Source: Lytechinus pictus (Eukaryota; Echinodermata; Echinoidea; Temnopleuroida; Toxopneustidae). From it: a stretch of DNA of 64,000 nucleotides. Shown piece after piece: positions 1-12,252 of the stretch. The stretch spans positions 35,644,001 to 35,708,000 of the forward strand of contig NC_087246.1 in the NCBI RefSeq assembly GCF_037042905.1, written 5' to 3'. Each line of letters opens with the position of its first letter. The stretch's first letter is position 1. The position numbers and the translations under genes are program-made. The notes beneath the pieces were generated by a model. That model was not told the origin of the DNA, made no database searches, and saw nothing but the letters and a program-made list of their open reading frames with translations.

Positions 1-184
1 TCACTAGGCTACCAGCTCTTAACTCATCACGTGGGTAATTCAATAAAATGATTTGAAGTCTATACTTATCTGTCACTTTGTACGATATATTTCTGCCAAT
101 CAGACGTGTTTACGATCGACTCTAACATACTGATCAATAGAGAATCAGAATCTCTAAAGCATTAATATACATCCAAATAGCAGA

Positions 185-3100
185 ATGGATTCAAGGATGG
201 AAATGTGTTTCTTCGCTTTCGTAGTGTTAGGTAAGACATTCCTTAAATCTATTAAAGAAATGCAAAACATTTTAGCGTGAATCATTGAGAAAAAACTGTT
301 ACTAAAATATCATTCGTACAAAATATGTTATACTATATAACATTCACAATTTGCAGGAGAAGGATTGTCGTCACAAGCACATTGCTTGAAGAATAACAAC
401 CCCCAGATTAAAACTCATTAAACTGAATAAAGCAGAATAAAAATGAATGTTCATAATTTCAATAATAAAGTTGAGGATGATTGAAACAATGGTGAAGATG
501 TGGTATATAAGACCAAATTTCTGCAGTAATTCATTCATTTTTTTATTATTTTTGTGATATATCTTTAATAAAAAAAAAATAGTGCACACATAATTACAAA
601 GAATGCACAAAGCATTTTCATTTATTTAATTGTAGAATAAAAGAGCATTGTTGATAAAATGGCTTGCTCACGGGCATTTATAACTGTACTTCATGCGCCT
701 TAGACTACTTGGCCACTGCACTTACATGTACACATATGTTTCAACGGCATCTCCACTGTTTATATCATTATGTGAGCTATCACAAAGTTTGAGTACATTT
801 TTGTCTTATGTTTCTATCAACAACTTTATTATGTTACTAAAGAAATGGTGAGATAATTTTTTTTATTTGATTATCATCTTAACTAATCAATATGTACACA
901 TTTTGTTACCTCTTTCTTGATGTACGCCATGAAAGAGATTTAAGGCTTGGTCCCACTCCCACTGCACTTACGGATGCAGAGATGATGTTAAGCGGAGGAA
1001 ATCTTGCCATCCGTTGGAATACGCTATGCATCCGTTGTGTACCCATTCCGTACGTGTTTTATCCGTCCACTCTGATTCCATCCGCGCAAAAAGTTTGTAG
1101 TTGCACAAAACTTTCAGAACGGATGAACTTTCCGCCGTGTACGGTGTATATACGCGACATATACGAACAACAAACGGTCTATATATGTCCGTTTTCATCC
1201 GTTAAACGTCCGCTGTATTCTCTCTGCATCCTCTTGGCATCATCGCAACTCAGATCCACTAAAGCTGAACAACGGAAAGAGGGAGGGAAAATAGGATACA
1301 TGGAACGTCTTTACATCGTTAGTAACACGGAAATAGAAAGGATGTAAGCGTGTGCATCTCGTAAATAAAGTATTCAAAACCACCGGTAACCCCTTCGGAG
1401 CTGTCATCCACTTCCATCCGTTCTCATCCGCACGGTTTCCGATGAACAACCGTTTAACATCCGCGCTACATACTACCAACGTGCTTTATTTTCCGTTATG
1501 TTTTCGCAAATTTCTGGAGCGGATGAAATTGGATGGAATTTTGCTCGTCCGCTGTGTCCTTTATACGTTTTGCGTCCGTCGGCTAGTGGGACCAGGCCTT
1601 AAAGGCTTGGTACCACAGCACTTACGGATGCAGATAGGATGTAAAATGGAAAAGAATCTTGCCATCCGTTGGAAAACGTTATATATTTATCCGTTGTGTA
1701 CTCTTTGCATACGTGTTTCATACGCTCTATATCCATCGAGCATCCGTCCACTGTGATTTCATTGTTCGCCTATTTTATCTACTGTCTGGAGCGGATGAAA
1801 ACGGATGGAGCCACCCCAAAATTTTGCTTGTCCACTCACTGTATCCGTTATATGAATACGTTTCATTTCTTATCAATACACTAATCTAGATAACTTTGGG
1901 GAAAGAAATCACTTCGAGTAATTTACATACCGAAATATAGAAAGAAAGCACGAGGATAACATGTAAATGGTACAGCTATCAAGAGAGCTGATATAATGAT
2001 TGACTACCTATGGGGAAGATATAGAAAGTATCTCCTATCTAACCCGTTTCAAGAAATCGTACCCGAGTTGTAAATTAATGACAAATGCACTATCAAATAC
2101 TATTCTGTTTCATCGAAAAGAAAAAAATCCAAAGGTAAACCAATCTACTCTTGCAGGTTCTCTGTCTGTGGTGTCCACTGGCGTAAATCCGTGTTATCAT
2201 GTTTTTAGATATGCAAGGAATTGTAATTGATATGTCCACAGTGGCATACCGTGGGTCACGGCATTGTGGGGGGCACCAGCAAAATTTTCGAATCACTGAG
2301 TGAGCGCGCTCGGTTGCTAGTTATTCTGACCTAATAGAGACATTTTAAGGACAATGTCATTGAACGGATATGTATCTCACTGATCAAATAATGCGAGCGC
2401 GAAGCGCGAGCTGAATTTTTTATATTCACACCTAAGAAGGGACATTATAATCAAATTTGTGTAATCATGATAGGTACCTGTCTCGCTGAACAATGCGAGC
2501 GCGAAGCGCGAGCTGAAATTTTCGTATATTTTGACCCCAAACAGCGAGATTTTAAGGAATATATTTTAGGAATCCATTAAGAGTATGCATATCTCACCAT
2601 AGTCATCTAATGCAAGTGCCAAGCGCTTGCTGATTTTATTAGAATTACATCTGAACACATGAAACACTTTTTGTACTCATTGCAATCAGGATTATCATAC
2701 GCATCTCACTAATCAAATATTGCGAGCGTGAAGCGCGAGCTGAAAATTTAGATAATTTAGATAATTAAGACCTGAAGTGGGGCATTCTAAGGTTTCTTTG
2801 TAGGAATTAACTAGGACCATACGTATTTCATTAACCAAATGATGCGAGCGCGAAGCGCGAGCTGAAAATTTTTGATATTCAGATCAGAAGAAGGGACATT
2901 TCAAGGACTGATTTTAGGAATTCCTGAAGAGCAGACATATCTCACCAATCCACTAATGCGAACGTAATCACGGAAGGAAATGTTTTTATATATACGAAGA
3001 CCTTAACATTGGGCAATCACCTTTTAATCATGTAAAAGAAGCTCATGTCACTACATAAAACAATGATAACTCAAGTGCTAGGAAATATATTTAGTTTATA

Positions 3101-6100
3101 TTGACTTGAAAACGGGATGTTTTAGTACAACAGGATTATATATCTCGTTGAACAGACAATGCGAGCACCAGGAACTATGAAGACGTAGGCCCTGGGCAAA
3201 TTATGTTTCATGAAGTTATGATAAAAATATTTCTTATGTAATGTAACATAACATAATTATAATACAACATTATAATGATTAATATTTTCTTCTTTCCCAC
3301 TACGTTTCTCTTCCTTTCTCCCTCTTTTCTATTTTTCCCCATTTCCCCGTTTTTGTTTTGGTCAGCCGATGGGGGGGGGGGGGGAGCATGTGCCCCCCAT
3401 GCCCCCCCCCCCCCTTAGTTACGCCACTGTATGTCCATATGGCAAATACCCCTCCAATATTATTATATTTTTACCCCATGATGGTTTAATTGTTTTATTA
3501 GAGATTACATTGAAAAAAAATTGACATTCCATCTTAATCCCTTCCCAAAGACCCCAACATTGATGAATTGGAAGAAACGGGGATTTCTCTTCAATGTTAT
3601 AATAAGGACATAAGTATTTCGTTTGGAAATGGTGAACTGGCTCTTTATTTGCATTTTATGATTCAATAATATTGTTTTATTTGTTAAGCGGTATTTTAGG
3701 AAGAATTTTCACCAATAAAACAATTAATTTTTTTTTCTTTCGTAAAAAGTGGGGGGGATGTTTGTACAGGCATTTACGCCAGTGGTGGTGTCTGCTCAAC
3801 TTAAATGCCACGATTGCAGTTATGAATACACTGATGACGAGACAGAGAGTGATCAATACGACTGCAAAACGCCATCATCCTCAACGGCGAATGCGACATG
3901 TGCAACAACTACAATGACATGCTACGTAAGTCGCCAAATCAATACTCTCTTCATCCTGATAAAGAATGACCTAATTTTCAAAATAAATTCATTTAGGCAT
4001 AAAATGAGAGGTGCCCAAATGCAATTACAAACTGACAGGGGCGTTGTCATCAGGACATTTTTTTTCCGGGGGGTGTCGATCTACGGGTGATGTCATATTT
4101 TTCAGTTGAATTACCATCGAGTTTCCAGACCCATATCTCTCATTTTGATTCTCTTCTTTATCCCCCCCCCCTTTCCTTGTCATTTCTCTGATTTTTGTCT
4201 GCTCTTTTGTCACTAATTGAGAACTAATGGGGGTGATCGCCCTTTTGTCCCGCTCCCTCCCTGTAGCGCAGGCCCTATACCTGTTTTGTCCTGTATAAAC
4301 GAGTGAGAGCTAAGACTCCTGGGGGCTACGCAACCGCGTAGCCAGGATTTCATTTTTGAGGGGGCGGTAAATGCACGCGAAGCGTGCCAACACTTACAGA
4401 GCGCGCGAAGCGCGCACCCTAGGGGGTGGGTGCAGGGAGGGGGAGTTACCCCCTCCCTTGCGAAGCGCGAAGCTTTTGGTGTTTCATAAATTAAAATGAA
4501 AATAGGAGCCGTCTCTCTTGTCTCTAGTACCTATATCAGCTCCAATTCAGTTGACTATATTGTGATTTTGAACCTTGTTTTCGAAAGTGATTGTGAACGC
4601 ACAAAAAAGGAATACAATGGAGGAAATTATAGTAATAATAACCCCGCGCGAAGCGCGGAAGCTAAAGCGTTTTATCATTTTTTTCAAAGAAAAGGGTTCC
4701 GAGAAAAGGGTATTCTCTAAGATATATTGAATACTTCCCTTGGAAAGATCAGATTTGATTACAAACAATTAGCGACAGTGCATATCTTTAATTCGCAAAA
4801 CAAAGGAGAAGTGTATATGCCGGGAGGAAGATATTCCTCCCCGCGCAGAGCAATGAAACTCTGAAATTTTAAAGGGCGGACGTTTCATCAAATGCAGATA
4901 TCTCTAATACCACATCGGCTCTAATTCAATTGATTATCTAAGATTATTGAACTTAATTACAAGGAAAATAGTGCGCAAAAAGTTGAAACTTCTGTGATTT
5001 ATTGAAATTATATAAAAAAGGATGCCTAATTTCTTTGACTTATCCTGAAGCGCTTCATTTTGAATGATAAAGAAACTTAATTGTCATTCAAAATTTCAAT
5101 CTGAGGGCGCAAAACAGGAGATGAATGTGCAGGGAAATGACATGAAGTTTAATAGAATTTGATAAAAAAATATTGTACTTTTTTATTTAATACGACACGA
5201 AATTTATACCTTCCTCTTTTTAAATTAGGAACCTGTTTGCCCCAAAATTATGGTTGTTTAGTGATGAGATGAAAAGCGGGAGAATTTGCCTATATGGAGG
5301 TGACGGCAGAAATTGATATGAAGATTTTACCTGCCCGGAGCCGACCCGACCAGAAGTTGCGCGATAAATAAAAAAAAAGGTAACTTCATATTTCGGCCTA
5401 ACCTTACTCTAATTCCATGCCCTAATGTATACATTTGAACTTTAACTGGCAAGAAACACATATAGCTGAGGTGGAAAAACAAGGTTAGAGAAAGGGTGGG
5501 GGAAACAATGGAAAACTGAAATATTGTCATTTAACCGCGCGCAGCGCGGAAGCAAAAATAGAAATTTAGAGCAAGAGTGAAGGAGTTTCTCTTTTGAGAA
5601 AAAAATAAAATAAAAAGAAAAAACCCACAAAGCTACCCTTTTCCCTTTCTTCCCTTCGCTTTTCCTTTTCTCCTCTCTTTTTCTCTTTTTTTCTTTTCTT
5701 TTTGGGGACGTTTTGGGCGAGCCCCCACCGCCCCCTGGCTACGCGCCTGGGGCTACGTAGTATAGGTAAATGTATGATACTTGTGTGCCACGGTCGAGAC
5801 CCCCGTTCCAAACCTAAATTTCCGTTCTAGAGCATCACCAATTTAGATAGCCATGGAAATTCCGAGCTTTTTCCGTTCCAGACTTGACCCTCGAATTTCT
5901 GGTTCCTCGTTCCAGTGCGCGCCCAACATGTACTGCTCAACCTTTCTGATGCGTTCAGTCCCACAGCATTTCTTTTTAAGCAATCGTTGAATCCTATAGA
6001 GCCGTTCCGAAGACCCCCATTTTAAGATCAAGTTCTAGTTCCAAAGCCCCCTATTTTCGACTTTGGTGTGGCACATAGGTATCATGTTATAATTCGAGTA

Positions 6101-8285
6101 GCCCCCCCCCCCTTGGGATAGAAGTGTTTCCGGAAGTATAGGCTAAGCGAATTCTGAACTATATAGCACCTCCTAATGGCACAGGTGCCATTACTCGGAT
6201 AATCTCATCCCTTGCGATGCTATTTTTGTACCATTTTTTTATTTGTAATTTGTATTTGTATTTTGATAATTAAAGGCCAATGACAAGGCCATTCCTAAAT
6301 GATCTCAAGGCCCGTCTCGAGGATCATAACACTGCATATTATTTTCCATAAAATACAGTTATTGACTATATAGCTATTTTCTATTGACCCATATTGACCT
6401 TCTGAAATCTTACCTTGGGCCTAGAACATAATGATGATCTCTATACTAGTAACTATGTTACACTTTCCCCTAAAATAATTTTGTATCTCTCTCTAAACAG
6501 GTGCAAAGTGAGATAATTCCAGGTACGAGTGTGTTCGGCAGAGGTCGTATCAGATACTCTCGCGGATGCATGGAAGAGGACGTTTGCCAAGCAAACGACT
6601 GTCGGAAAACCCCTGAGAATTGCATTAGTTGCTGCGATGGTGACTTATGCAACGCTGCCACGTTAAAGAACCACCTTGTAGATAATATGCTAACCCGACC
6701 ATGTTACCGTTGCCAATATTCGGACATACGAGGAACCCGGAGTGACGCTCATTGCGGACCAAGTGACTTTGATGCATCTGCCTCGGACTCTCAGGTATAC
6801 GGTATCGACTGCCCGGGTTTATGCTACGTGAGTATAAGAAGTTGCTTTTTAAGAATCGTTTCCTCCAAAATATATATATATCTTGATGTTTTAACAGATT
6901 TTGTTGTAAAATGCAGACCTCATAGTATCAGCTGATCAATAATACTGTTTAGTGATTGTGACGTCAATTGACGGATATGCCAAAAACAGTACTTGCTAGC
7001 TAACAAACCTTTCAGATATTTTCGCAAGGCATCCGTTCTTTATCATGTTGGCGATGGTCATGGAACACCAATCTGCCAATTAGTCGTGATCAATCACCAC
7101 TTGCGATCAAGGAACATTACCAATCTATCACCACTGGGGGCCTTTATGAGGAGTACATGACGATAACGTCTGGTGATTTCGTAATTAAGAGACTTTGAGG
7201 GGAACTGTATTCTCATTGTATTTCATTATGGTTTATGTCGAGGGTTGCTTGTTTACAAGTTTTTAATTAACTTTTTGTTTGCAATCCTGGTATTTCATGC
7301 GCTGCATTTGTATATATCAATTATTTTATCTTGATTTTTATCTTATACCAAATAAATGTTAATCTGAATTTGAATCTGAAATATTATTTTCAGTTGGATT
7401 TTCGGATGTAAATGATCTATCAATGCCAGAAAACGAAGAAGGGGGTTGGAGAGAAGACAAGAAAGTGGGAGAAGGATTAAGGAGAAGATAACAAAAGACG
7501 GGTAAAGAAAAAGAAAACAGAAATATGGGGAAAATTTAGGAATTAATAGAAAAACAAGGAAACAGACTTTATTTTGGTCAGAGAGAAATTAAAAAAAAAA
7601 AGAGTAAAGAAGGTAATGCAGAAAACGAAATGTATATGAGAAGATAATAACAAAGTACAATAATAAGAACCTTTCATTATTTTCACGATAATTCAGGCAG
7701 AAACGGTCTCTCCAATATGCAATGAGCTGCGGACCCTTATCTTTTTTTAAAGTCCGATAGTCTGGCCACTAGCTACCAGTTCTTACTGCATACTGTGCTG
7801 CAAATCCATTGATAAATATAATATTGTTTTTATATTTGCATAATATTTCAAATTGAGATTTCAGAAATAAGATATTGTCGCGAAAGGTACTTGTCATCTT
7901 TTCCTAAACTCCCCCTGAAGCCCTGCATCAAAGTTTTGTTTCTTGTGGAAAAAACATTCCGATTTTGAGAGTCGGTGTTCATCTTGTCTAATGAATCTAT
8001 AATGCTGTTGTTTTCTTACTTCTCCTATTGATTTCAAAGATCGCTAGACTCCAATACGAGCATGCTGTTGAAATCTTTCGAGGTTGCCAGTACCATGGTA
8101 GGTACTGTACCTATGACAGACAAGCAGTCGACGGCGTACCTGCAAATGAATTGGTTGATTATCGTACTGGACGTCACTTTGAGCTCTCATGTTGTGTTGA
8201 CGACAATTGTAACACCGCTACTGCCCTCTCCGTTGGATTAGTGACAATCCTTTTCTCAGCTACCCTCGGTGTGTTTGTCATCTAA
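185..8285 (+). CDS. Two-domain Ly6/uPAR (three-finger) GPI-anchored protein, 4 exons
   Basis: The exons join in frame: 185-230, 3783-3925, 6501-6827 and 8040-8285, giving 253 residues. Exon 1 plus the start of exon 2 make a signal peptide (hydrophobic residues 8-20, cleavage likely after S19-A20). The acceptor at 3783 was chosen over AG 3768-3769 because only it keeps phase with exon 1. Domain 1 runs from C24/C27 to the C107-C108...C113-N114 signature. Domain 2 runs from C131/C134 to a second CC-x4-CN near residue 230. The last ~20 residues are hydrophobic with no charged tail, as in a GPI signal. Each domain is split by a phase-0 intron at the same place, directly after a Cys-Tyr, and the signal exon ends in phase 1, which is usual for LU-domain genes. 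Such proteins act outside the cell on the membrane; the ligand is unknown. Introns 1 and 2 carry transposons. No clear polyadenylation signal was seen nearby. Confidence 0.9.
231..939 (+). other. First part of Ly6 intron 1
   Basis: AT-rich intron sequence after the GTAAG donor. I see no further exon, RNA gene or bounded repeat before the TTAA-flanked element that begins at 940. Confidence 0.5.
940..1602. mobile_element. TTAA-flanked foldback element (MITE)
   Basis: The ends are TTAAGGCTTGGTCCCACT and its near-perfect inverse AGTGGGACCAGGCCTTAA. The TTAA at each side can be read as the target duplication, as in piggyBac-like elements. The interior is dense in ATCCGT and ACGGAT words on both strands, so the element can fold on itself. 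There is no transposase; the reading frames inside are incidental. It lies in intron 1 of the Ly6-type gene. Confidence 0.7.
1602..1865 (+). mobile_element. Second, truncated head-to-tail copy of the 940-1602 element
   Basis: Directly after the first copy the sequence restarts with AAAGGCTTGGTACCACAGCA followed by the same CTTACGGATGCAG start. It runs with the same ATCCGT-rich interior to about 1865 and has no right terminal repeat. The two copies share or abut at the TTAA. Confidence 0.6.
2231..3437. mobile_element. hAT-like non-autonomous element with 8-bp target duplication
   Basis: The element runs 2239-3429. It begins CAGTGGCATACC and ends GTTACGCCACTG, short inverted ends of hAT type. 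It is flanked on both sides by TATGTCCA (2231-2238 and 3430-3437). Inside is a degenerate tandem array with a period of about 100-122 bp (units near 2391, 2493, 2610, 2720, 2842, 2956). Each unit is AT-rich around a GCGAGCGCGAAGCGCGAGC core. The right end has a pyrimidine-rich stretch and G/C homopolymers. No transposase is encoded. It sits in intron 1 of the Ly6-type gene. Confidence 0.85.
2391..2975 (+). repeat. Degenerate ~110-bp tandem repeat with GCGCGAAGCGCG core
   Basis: Six units start near 2391, 2493, 2610, 2720, 2842 and 2956. The core is an imperfect palindrome (GCGC-GAA-GCGC) followed by AGCTGAAA and AT-rich sequence with a GGGACATT word. The third and last units are decayed. The same repeat design fills 48039-49190. 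Confidence 0.75.
4323..5757. mobile_element. hAT-like element with 8-bp target duplication GGGCTACG
   Basis: The element runs 4331-5749, from CAACCGCGTAGCCAGG to CCTGGCTACGCGCCTG, an inverted pair with two mismatches. GGGCTACG flanks it at 4323-4330 and 5750-5757. Interior GC-rich words such as GCGCGCGAAGCGCGC and CGCGCGAAGCGCGG recur near 4388, 4455, 4645 and 5536 in otherwise AT-rich DNA. There is no transposase gene. It lies in intron 2 of the Ly6-type gene. Confidence 0.85.
5774..6085. mobile_element. Small foldback element (MITE), ~312 bp
   Basis: The left end ATGATACTTGTGTGCCAC and the inverse of the right end, ATGATACCTATGTGCCAC, match with two differences over 18 bases. The interior has repeated GTTCC/GGAAC words. 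It abuts the hAT-like element in the same intron. No target duplication is clear. Confidence 0.55.
6828..8039 (+). other. Ly6 intron 3, no gene content
   Basis: Intron between the two halves of LU domain 2. It is AT-rich with a purine-rich stretch near 7430-7630. I see no bounded repeat or exon. Confidence 0.5.
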
Positions 8286-9454
8286 ATCAAGTCGCCGTCG
8301 CCGGATGTATAAGCAAGCCACGGGAGGGTGTGTGTGTGTGTGTGGGGGGGGGGGGGGCTTTCGTAGAATGAGGTATTCATCAGACTATTTTAGTGAATTT
8401 GTTTTCGAGAGGATGCCACTTTTTGTTCATTCCTTTTACATTTTCATAGCTTGCAAATAATGTTCGACACCATTTAATTCACCCGTTCATTGATTTCGAG
8501 CGCCTCAAGGCCTCTAGGCATCTTACGATTTTTCCACAATCCGATTCTGGAACAAATCGCTTTTTGCTTATTTTCTGAAAATTTAAATGAAAAGTATCTT
8601 TTTATTTGAAGTTCAAATTAATTTGGATGATTACAAGCCTTTGTTTGATACCAAAGGCCAAATTGGTTTCAAATCATAACTAATCGAACGATGCTATAAC
8701 GACTAGATATTAAATTTGATATTATTCTGATAATGATGGTAGCATAGTCAAATAATTTGAACACAAGTGTTCTTCCGATGATTTAAAACTTTACACAGTA
8801 AGATGTTCTATGTCTCTATTTTGGCATCAAATAAGACTACGTTTTACTCTATTGCAGACCAGTTGTAAAACGTGCGGTGGCGTTACGTTTGTCGGATAAC
8901 TCCCGATAATTTTTACTCACCGACGTACGACGTTCTATAAGGGCCGCATGACAGAGGACACCTCTCAAATCCTTATCGTAAATTGAAGAACTGGGGAAAA
9001 AGAGATAAAAAAAAAAGAAGTGGCTATACCGTAAACAAAACTTCTACGAAAAGGGGCAATTCAAATTATGAATCAAAATCTTGGAAAATAATATCTTTGT
9101 GATCCTTTTTTAGAATCCACTTGTAAATTGACTTGTGGGAAACGTGTTTAGGGAATTTAATCGCGAACGAGTTGCTGATAAAATAAAATAATGTTTCGTA
9201 ATCGTGATTTGCGGTTAGAATTAATACAATTATTCAAATTTTTATTTTATAGTGCGTTTAGTTGAATCTGGCATAGACCTGCCAATTTTAACGAAATCCT
9301 GTATGATGACCGAAATCCTTGCTGGAAAGAATAATGTGTCATCCAGTGTTTCCCACGGTGTGTTCACACGAAAACAATAAGAAAACACCTTCATATTATA
9401 CCAATTGTGTGAACTTACTGCTAAGACTCACACTGTATTAGGTGTCCACATATG
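8286..9454. other. Presumed 3' UTR and intergenic DNA
   Basis: Follows the Ly6 stop codon. It contains a (TG)n run into a G run near 8330-8357 and short homopolymers. There is no further coding signal and no convincing AATAAA near the stop. Confidence 0.4.
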
Positions 9455-9747
9455 CACTGTTAGAAAAAAAACCTGATTTTACCAAAAAAAAAACAAGAAG
9501 ATTTTGCAAAAATCAACAACAGAATCATTCTGTAAATTCATAAAACATAATTTTTTCTGCAATTTAACAGAACAGGTCTGTTTAAAAAGGGGAAAATTGT
9601 GTTTCCTTTAAGGAATTCTATAAGGTTCCATACACCAAATACCAATTTCCTGTAAGAGTACGCAATCTGGTAAGATTACAGGTGTTCTCGAGACTCTGCT
9701 GCAGGAACTTCTTTTATTTTAAGGATAAATTTTCTAACAGACGAGTG
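9455..9747. mobile_element. Possible MITE with CACTGTTAGAAAA ends
   Basis: The left CACTGTTAGAAAA and the right TTTTCTAACAG (followed by ACGAGTG) are roughly inverse. The interior is A/T-rich with ACAGAA and TTCTGT words. No target duplication was found, so the bounds are approximate. Confidence 0.4.
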
Positions 9748-10209
9748 TGGATCACATCTTCACACGCAGTGTTTTAAATAGTGTTATTTTTTCAGCACGG
9801 ATGAATTTCTGAAGTAAAATGCAAATTCAAAATATGAAACTATTAAATCGAATTTGATAAGAAATTACATCCCCCTCTCCCGATGTAAAAGACTGAAAAT
9901 TGCCTGTTGAGCAGCAAAACATGTCTGTTCTTGTGAATTCATTGGAATTTATTTTAATCCACTTGGCTAAAATATCGGTCGGACTTGGATATGATTCTTA
10001 AACAATTATAGAATTGGCAGGTCTCTTGTGTTTGATATTTTGTAGAGTTCCAGTGACATGGCTCAGGTGATTTTTTATGTGTGTGCGTGTGTATTTAAAA
10101 AAAAATCTAAGAAAGTGTTTGTGGCATCAAATAGACATCTTTATACAACACATGGATAGATCCTTGACAGCTGCTTGGATGTAAGCGTGTCACATGACAT
10201 TCAGAGGAA

Positions 10210-10315
10210 TCAGCTATAGCACGCTAAGATATGCTAGCCGTGCTAATGGTGCTATAGTCATGATAGTCGACTATTGCACGCTCGTGCTATAGTCGACTAT
10301 AGCACGCTGAAGTAA
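10210..10315. repeat. Local palindromic cluster of GCTATAGCACG and GTCGACTATAGC words
   Basis: Inverted and direct copies of CTATAGCACGC and GCGTGCTATAG lie within about 100 bp and can form several stems. It may be a relic of a foldback element; no borders are clear. Confidence 0.5.
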
Positions 10316-10678
10316 ATGAGCCAGCACTGCAAGATCCCTGGGCACACTGAACCCATGGACGTGCCCCGTACACGTTAAGTGAATAAGCGGTATACGCGCA
10401 TAGTATACGTAATCACGTTTTCGTATCTCTGACCGAATGATGTGCGTAGCACTGCGCATATACACGTTGCAAAGCTGAACACAATGCGCGTACGTACGTT
10501 GCTAAGCTAATTATTCCCAGGGTACGGCTTCTTACCTTCTAGATTTCCTTCTGGATTTTATGGAATTCGTTCACAAATTGGACTTCATGGATCTATGACT
10601 TTATGGATCTATGTTGAAAGTACTTGACTCTCCTGGGATTACTGGAGTAAATCTACTCGACGCTCAAAAGACAACATT

Positions 10679-11140
10679 TACCGTGTTTACACTTAATCGG
10701 CATTTGAATCGGCTCACGGTTCTGAACCGCGAGCCGATGCAGCATCGGCTTTTTCATAGCGTGTAAACGCGAGTAACTTGCATCGGCTCGCGGTTCAGAA
10801 CCGGCAATTTGCACCACCAAAGTAGTAGGTTCTGAACCGCGAGCCGATGCAGAATCGGCTTTTTTACTACGTGTAAACAGAAATCCGATTCTGCATCGGC
10901 AATTTGTGCGCATTTCATTTACTTTACCATTGTGACGTAATTGTAAGCGCACTGATCCAGCGTTGTCTTTATTATGACGTTTATTGTTGGTGTGCGTATC
11001 ATTTCAGGTTTTTGTCGGGTTTTTGTATCGGCTCGCGGTTCTGAACCGCGAGCTGTAACAACGTGTAAACGCAAACCAAAAGCCGATTCTGCATCGGCTT
11101 TTGGTTCTGAACTAAATGCCGATTAAGTGTAAACACGGTA
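10679..11140. mobile_element. TA-flanked foldback MITE, ~462 bp
   Basis: Terminal repeats TACCGTGTTTACACTTAATC and its exact inverse GATTAAGTGTAAACACGGTA, continuing to at least GGCA/TGCC, flanked by TA. Within it, CGGTTCTGAACCGCGAGCCG hairpin words recur near 10718, 10791, 10830, 11035 and 11090. The TA ends would fit a Tc1/mariner-type MITE. It has no coding capacity. Confidence 0.75.
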
Positions 11141-11238
11141 TCTGTAAACAAAATAAGATCTAACGCGCGTTAGTCATAGACTAGACCTGTAGATCTAGTC
11201 TAAACTGTAAGCTTTCGGTGTTGTATAAAACAAATAGT

Positions 11239-11382
11239 CAATGTTGTATTCGTGCGACGTTCCGAATATTACATTCGTTGCAAGTTGAAACAGTCTATTT
11301 AACTCCGCTTCGCGTCGTTGAATAGACTGTTTCAACTTGCACACTCATGCAATATTCGGAACGATCGCACTCATCAACATTG
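11239..11382. mobile_element. 144-bp near-perfect hairpin element
   Basis: The arms CAATGTTG...CGTTCCGAATATT...GCAAGTTGAAACAGTCTATT fold onto their inverse on the right. The loop is about 20 bp around CTCCGCTTCGCGTCG. Such a long stem suggests a foldback element or a solo inverted terminal repeat. Confidence 0.65.
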
Positions 11383-12071
11383 AATATTTGTATAGTATTG
11401 TAAACTAGTCTTGATGAATATTCATTTTTATTAAACATGAAAACGTGATGTTAACCTCGATATAAACTGCAGTGGCCATTTGATCTTCATCGGAAAATGA
11501 CAATAAATGAAAATAAATGAAAATGACCAAAATAGTGGTCTGTGCAAAATAATTATGCAATGGATACTGTAAACATAGTGAAGTTGAGTAACTGACGAAA
11601 TTGATAGAAATGCTCAAGGAATCTGAACACGCTCAAACATTTCAAGAATCACATCATATAAATGTGATTTAACGTGACTGATGACATATTTATGATAGGA
11701 GCTTCATATCCCAAAACAATACCTGTCTCGATAATTGCACATTTTGCGTAAAAATAATTCAGCCTTAATTGGTCTTTGCTGTTATCTCGACCCTAAATTT
11801 AGAATCATATGTTAAGGACGATTTACGAAAGATTTGCAGTGTTACAACGTGTGATTAGAATAGAAATTCTTTTTATGACAATGCGGACCAGCTAGGCCCG
11901 GAGGTTTTACTGGTACGGAGCAAGAGGCGACCGCCAATTGATTTTAGATTAAAAAAAAAAAACATGGAAGAGAAACAAAGGCTAAAAGAGGGAAGAATAA
12001 AAATAGAAAGAAAGAAAAGAGAAGAGTGTGAAAAGTAGAAATCTCAAATTCCCTGTGTATACAAACTACAA

Positions 12072-12252
12072 TACACTCTACAAAAAGAAGGTTTACCCGA
12101 TATTGGGGAAAAAATGGGAACATGCATTTTGGTTGGGTAGAATTTTACGCAATGTTGAGTTGAAATAGCCCAATATGGGGTGAAAAAAATACCCAGCAAA
12201 CATGCATGTTCCCTTTCTACCCAATATTGGGTAAAATTTTACTCAGAGTGTA
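12072..12252. mobile_element. 181-bp MITE with TACACTCT...AGAGTGTA ends
   Basis: The ends TACACTCTACAAAA and TTTTACTCAGAGTGTA are inverse. Inside, an ACCCAATATTGGGT-like word is repeated in inverted and degenerate form. TA flanks fit a mariner-type MITE. Confidence 0.6.

Noticed and set aside
892-1889. Apparent proteins of 76-151 residues
   Set aside because: They fall wholly inside the ATCCGT-rich foldback element, in several frames, with no domain signature.
2391-2975. CRISPR-like array (GC-rich core at regular spacing)
   Set aside because: The units are homologous over their whole length, with no unique spacers, and lie in a eukaryotic transposon.
3749-3782. Coding start or acceptor of Ly6 exon 2 at AG 3768-3769
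   Set aside because: That join is out of phase with the signal-peptide exon. The acceptor at 3782/3783 keeps phase and gives a normal signal peptide.
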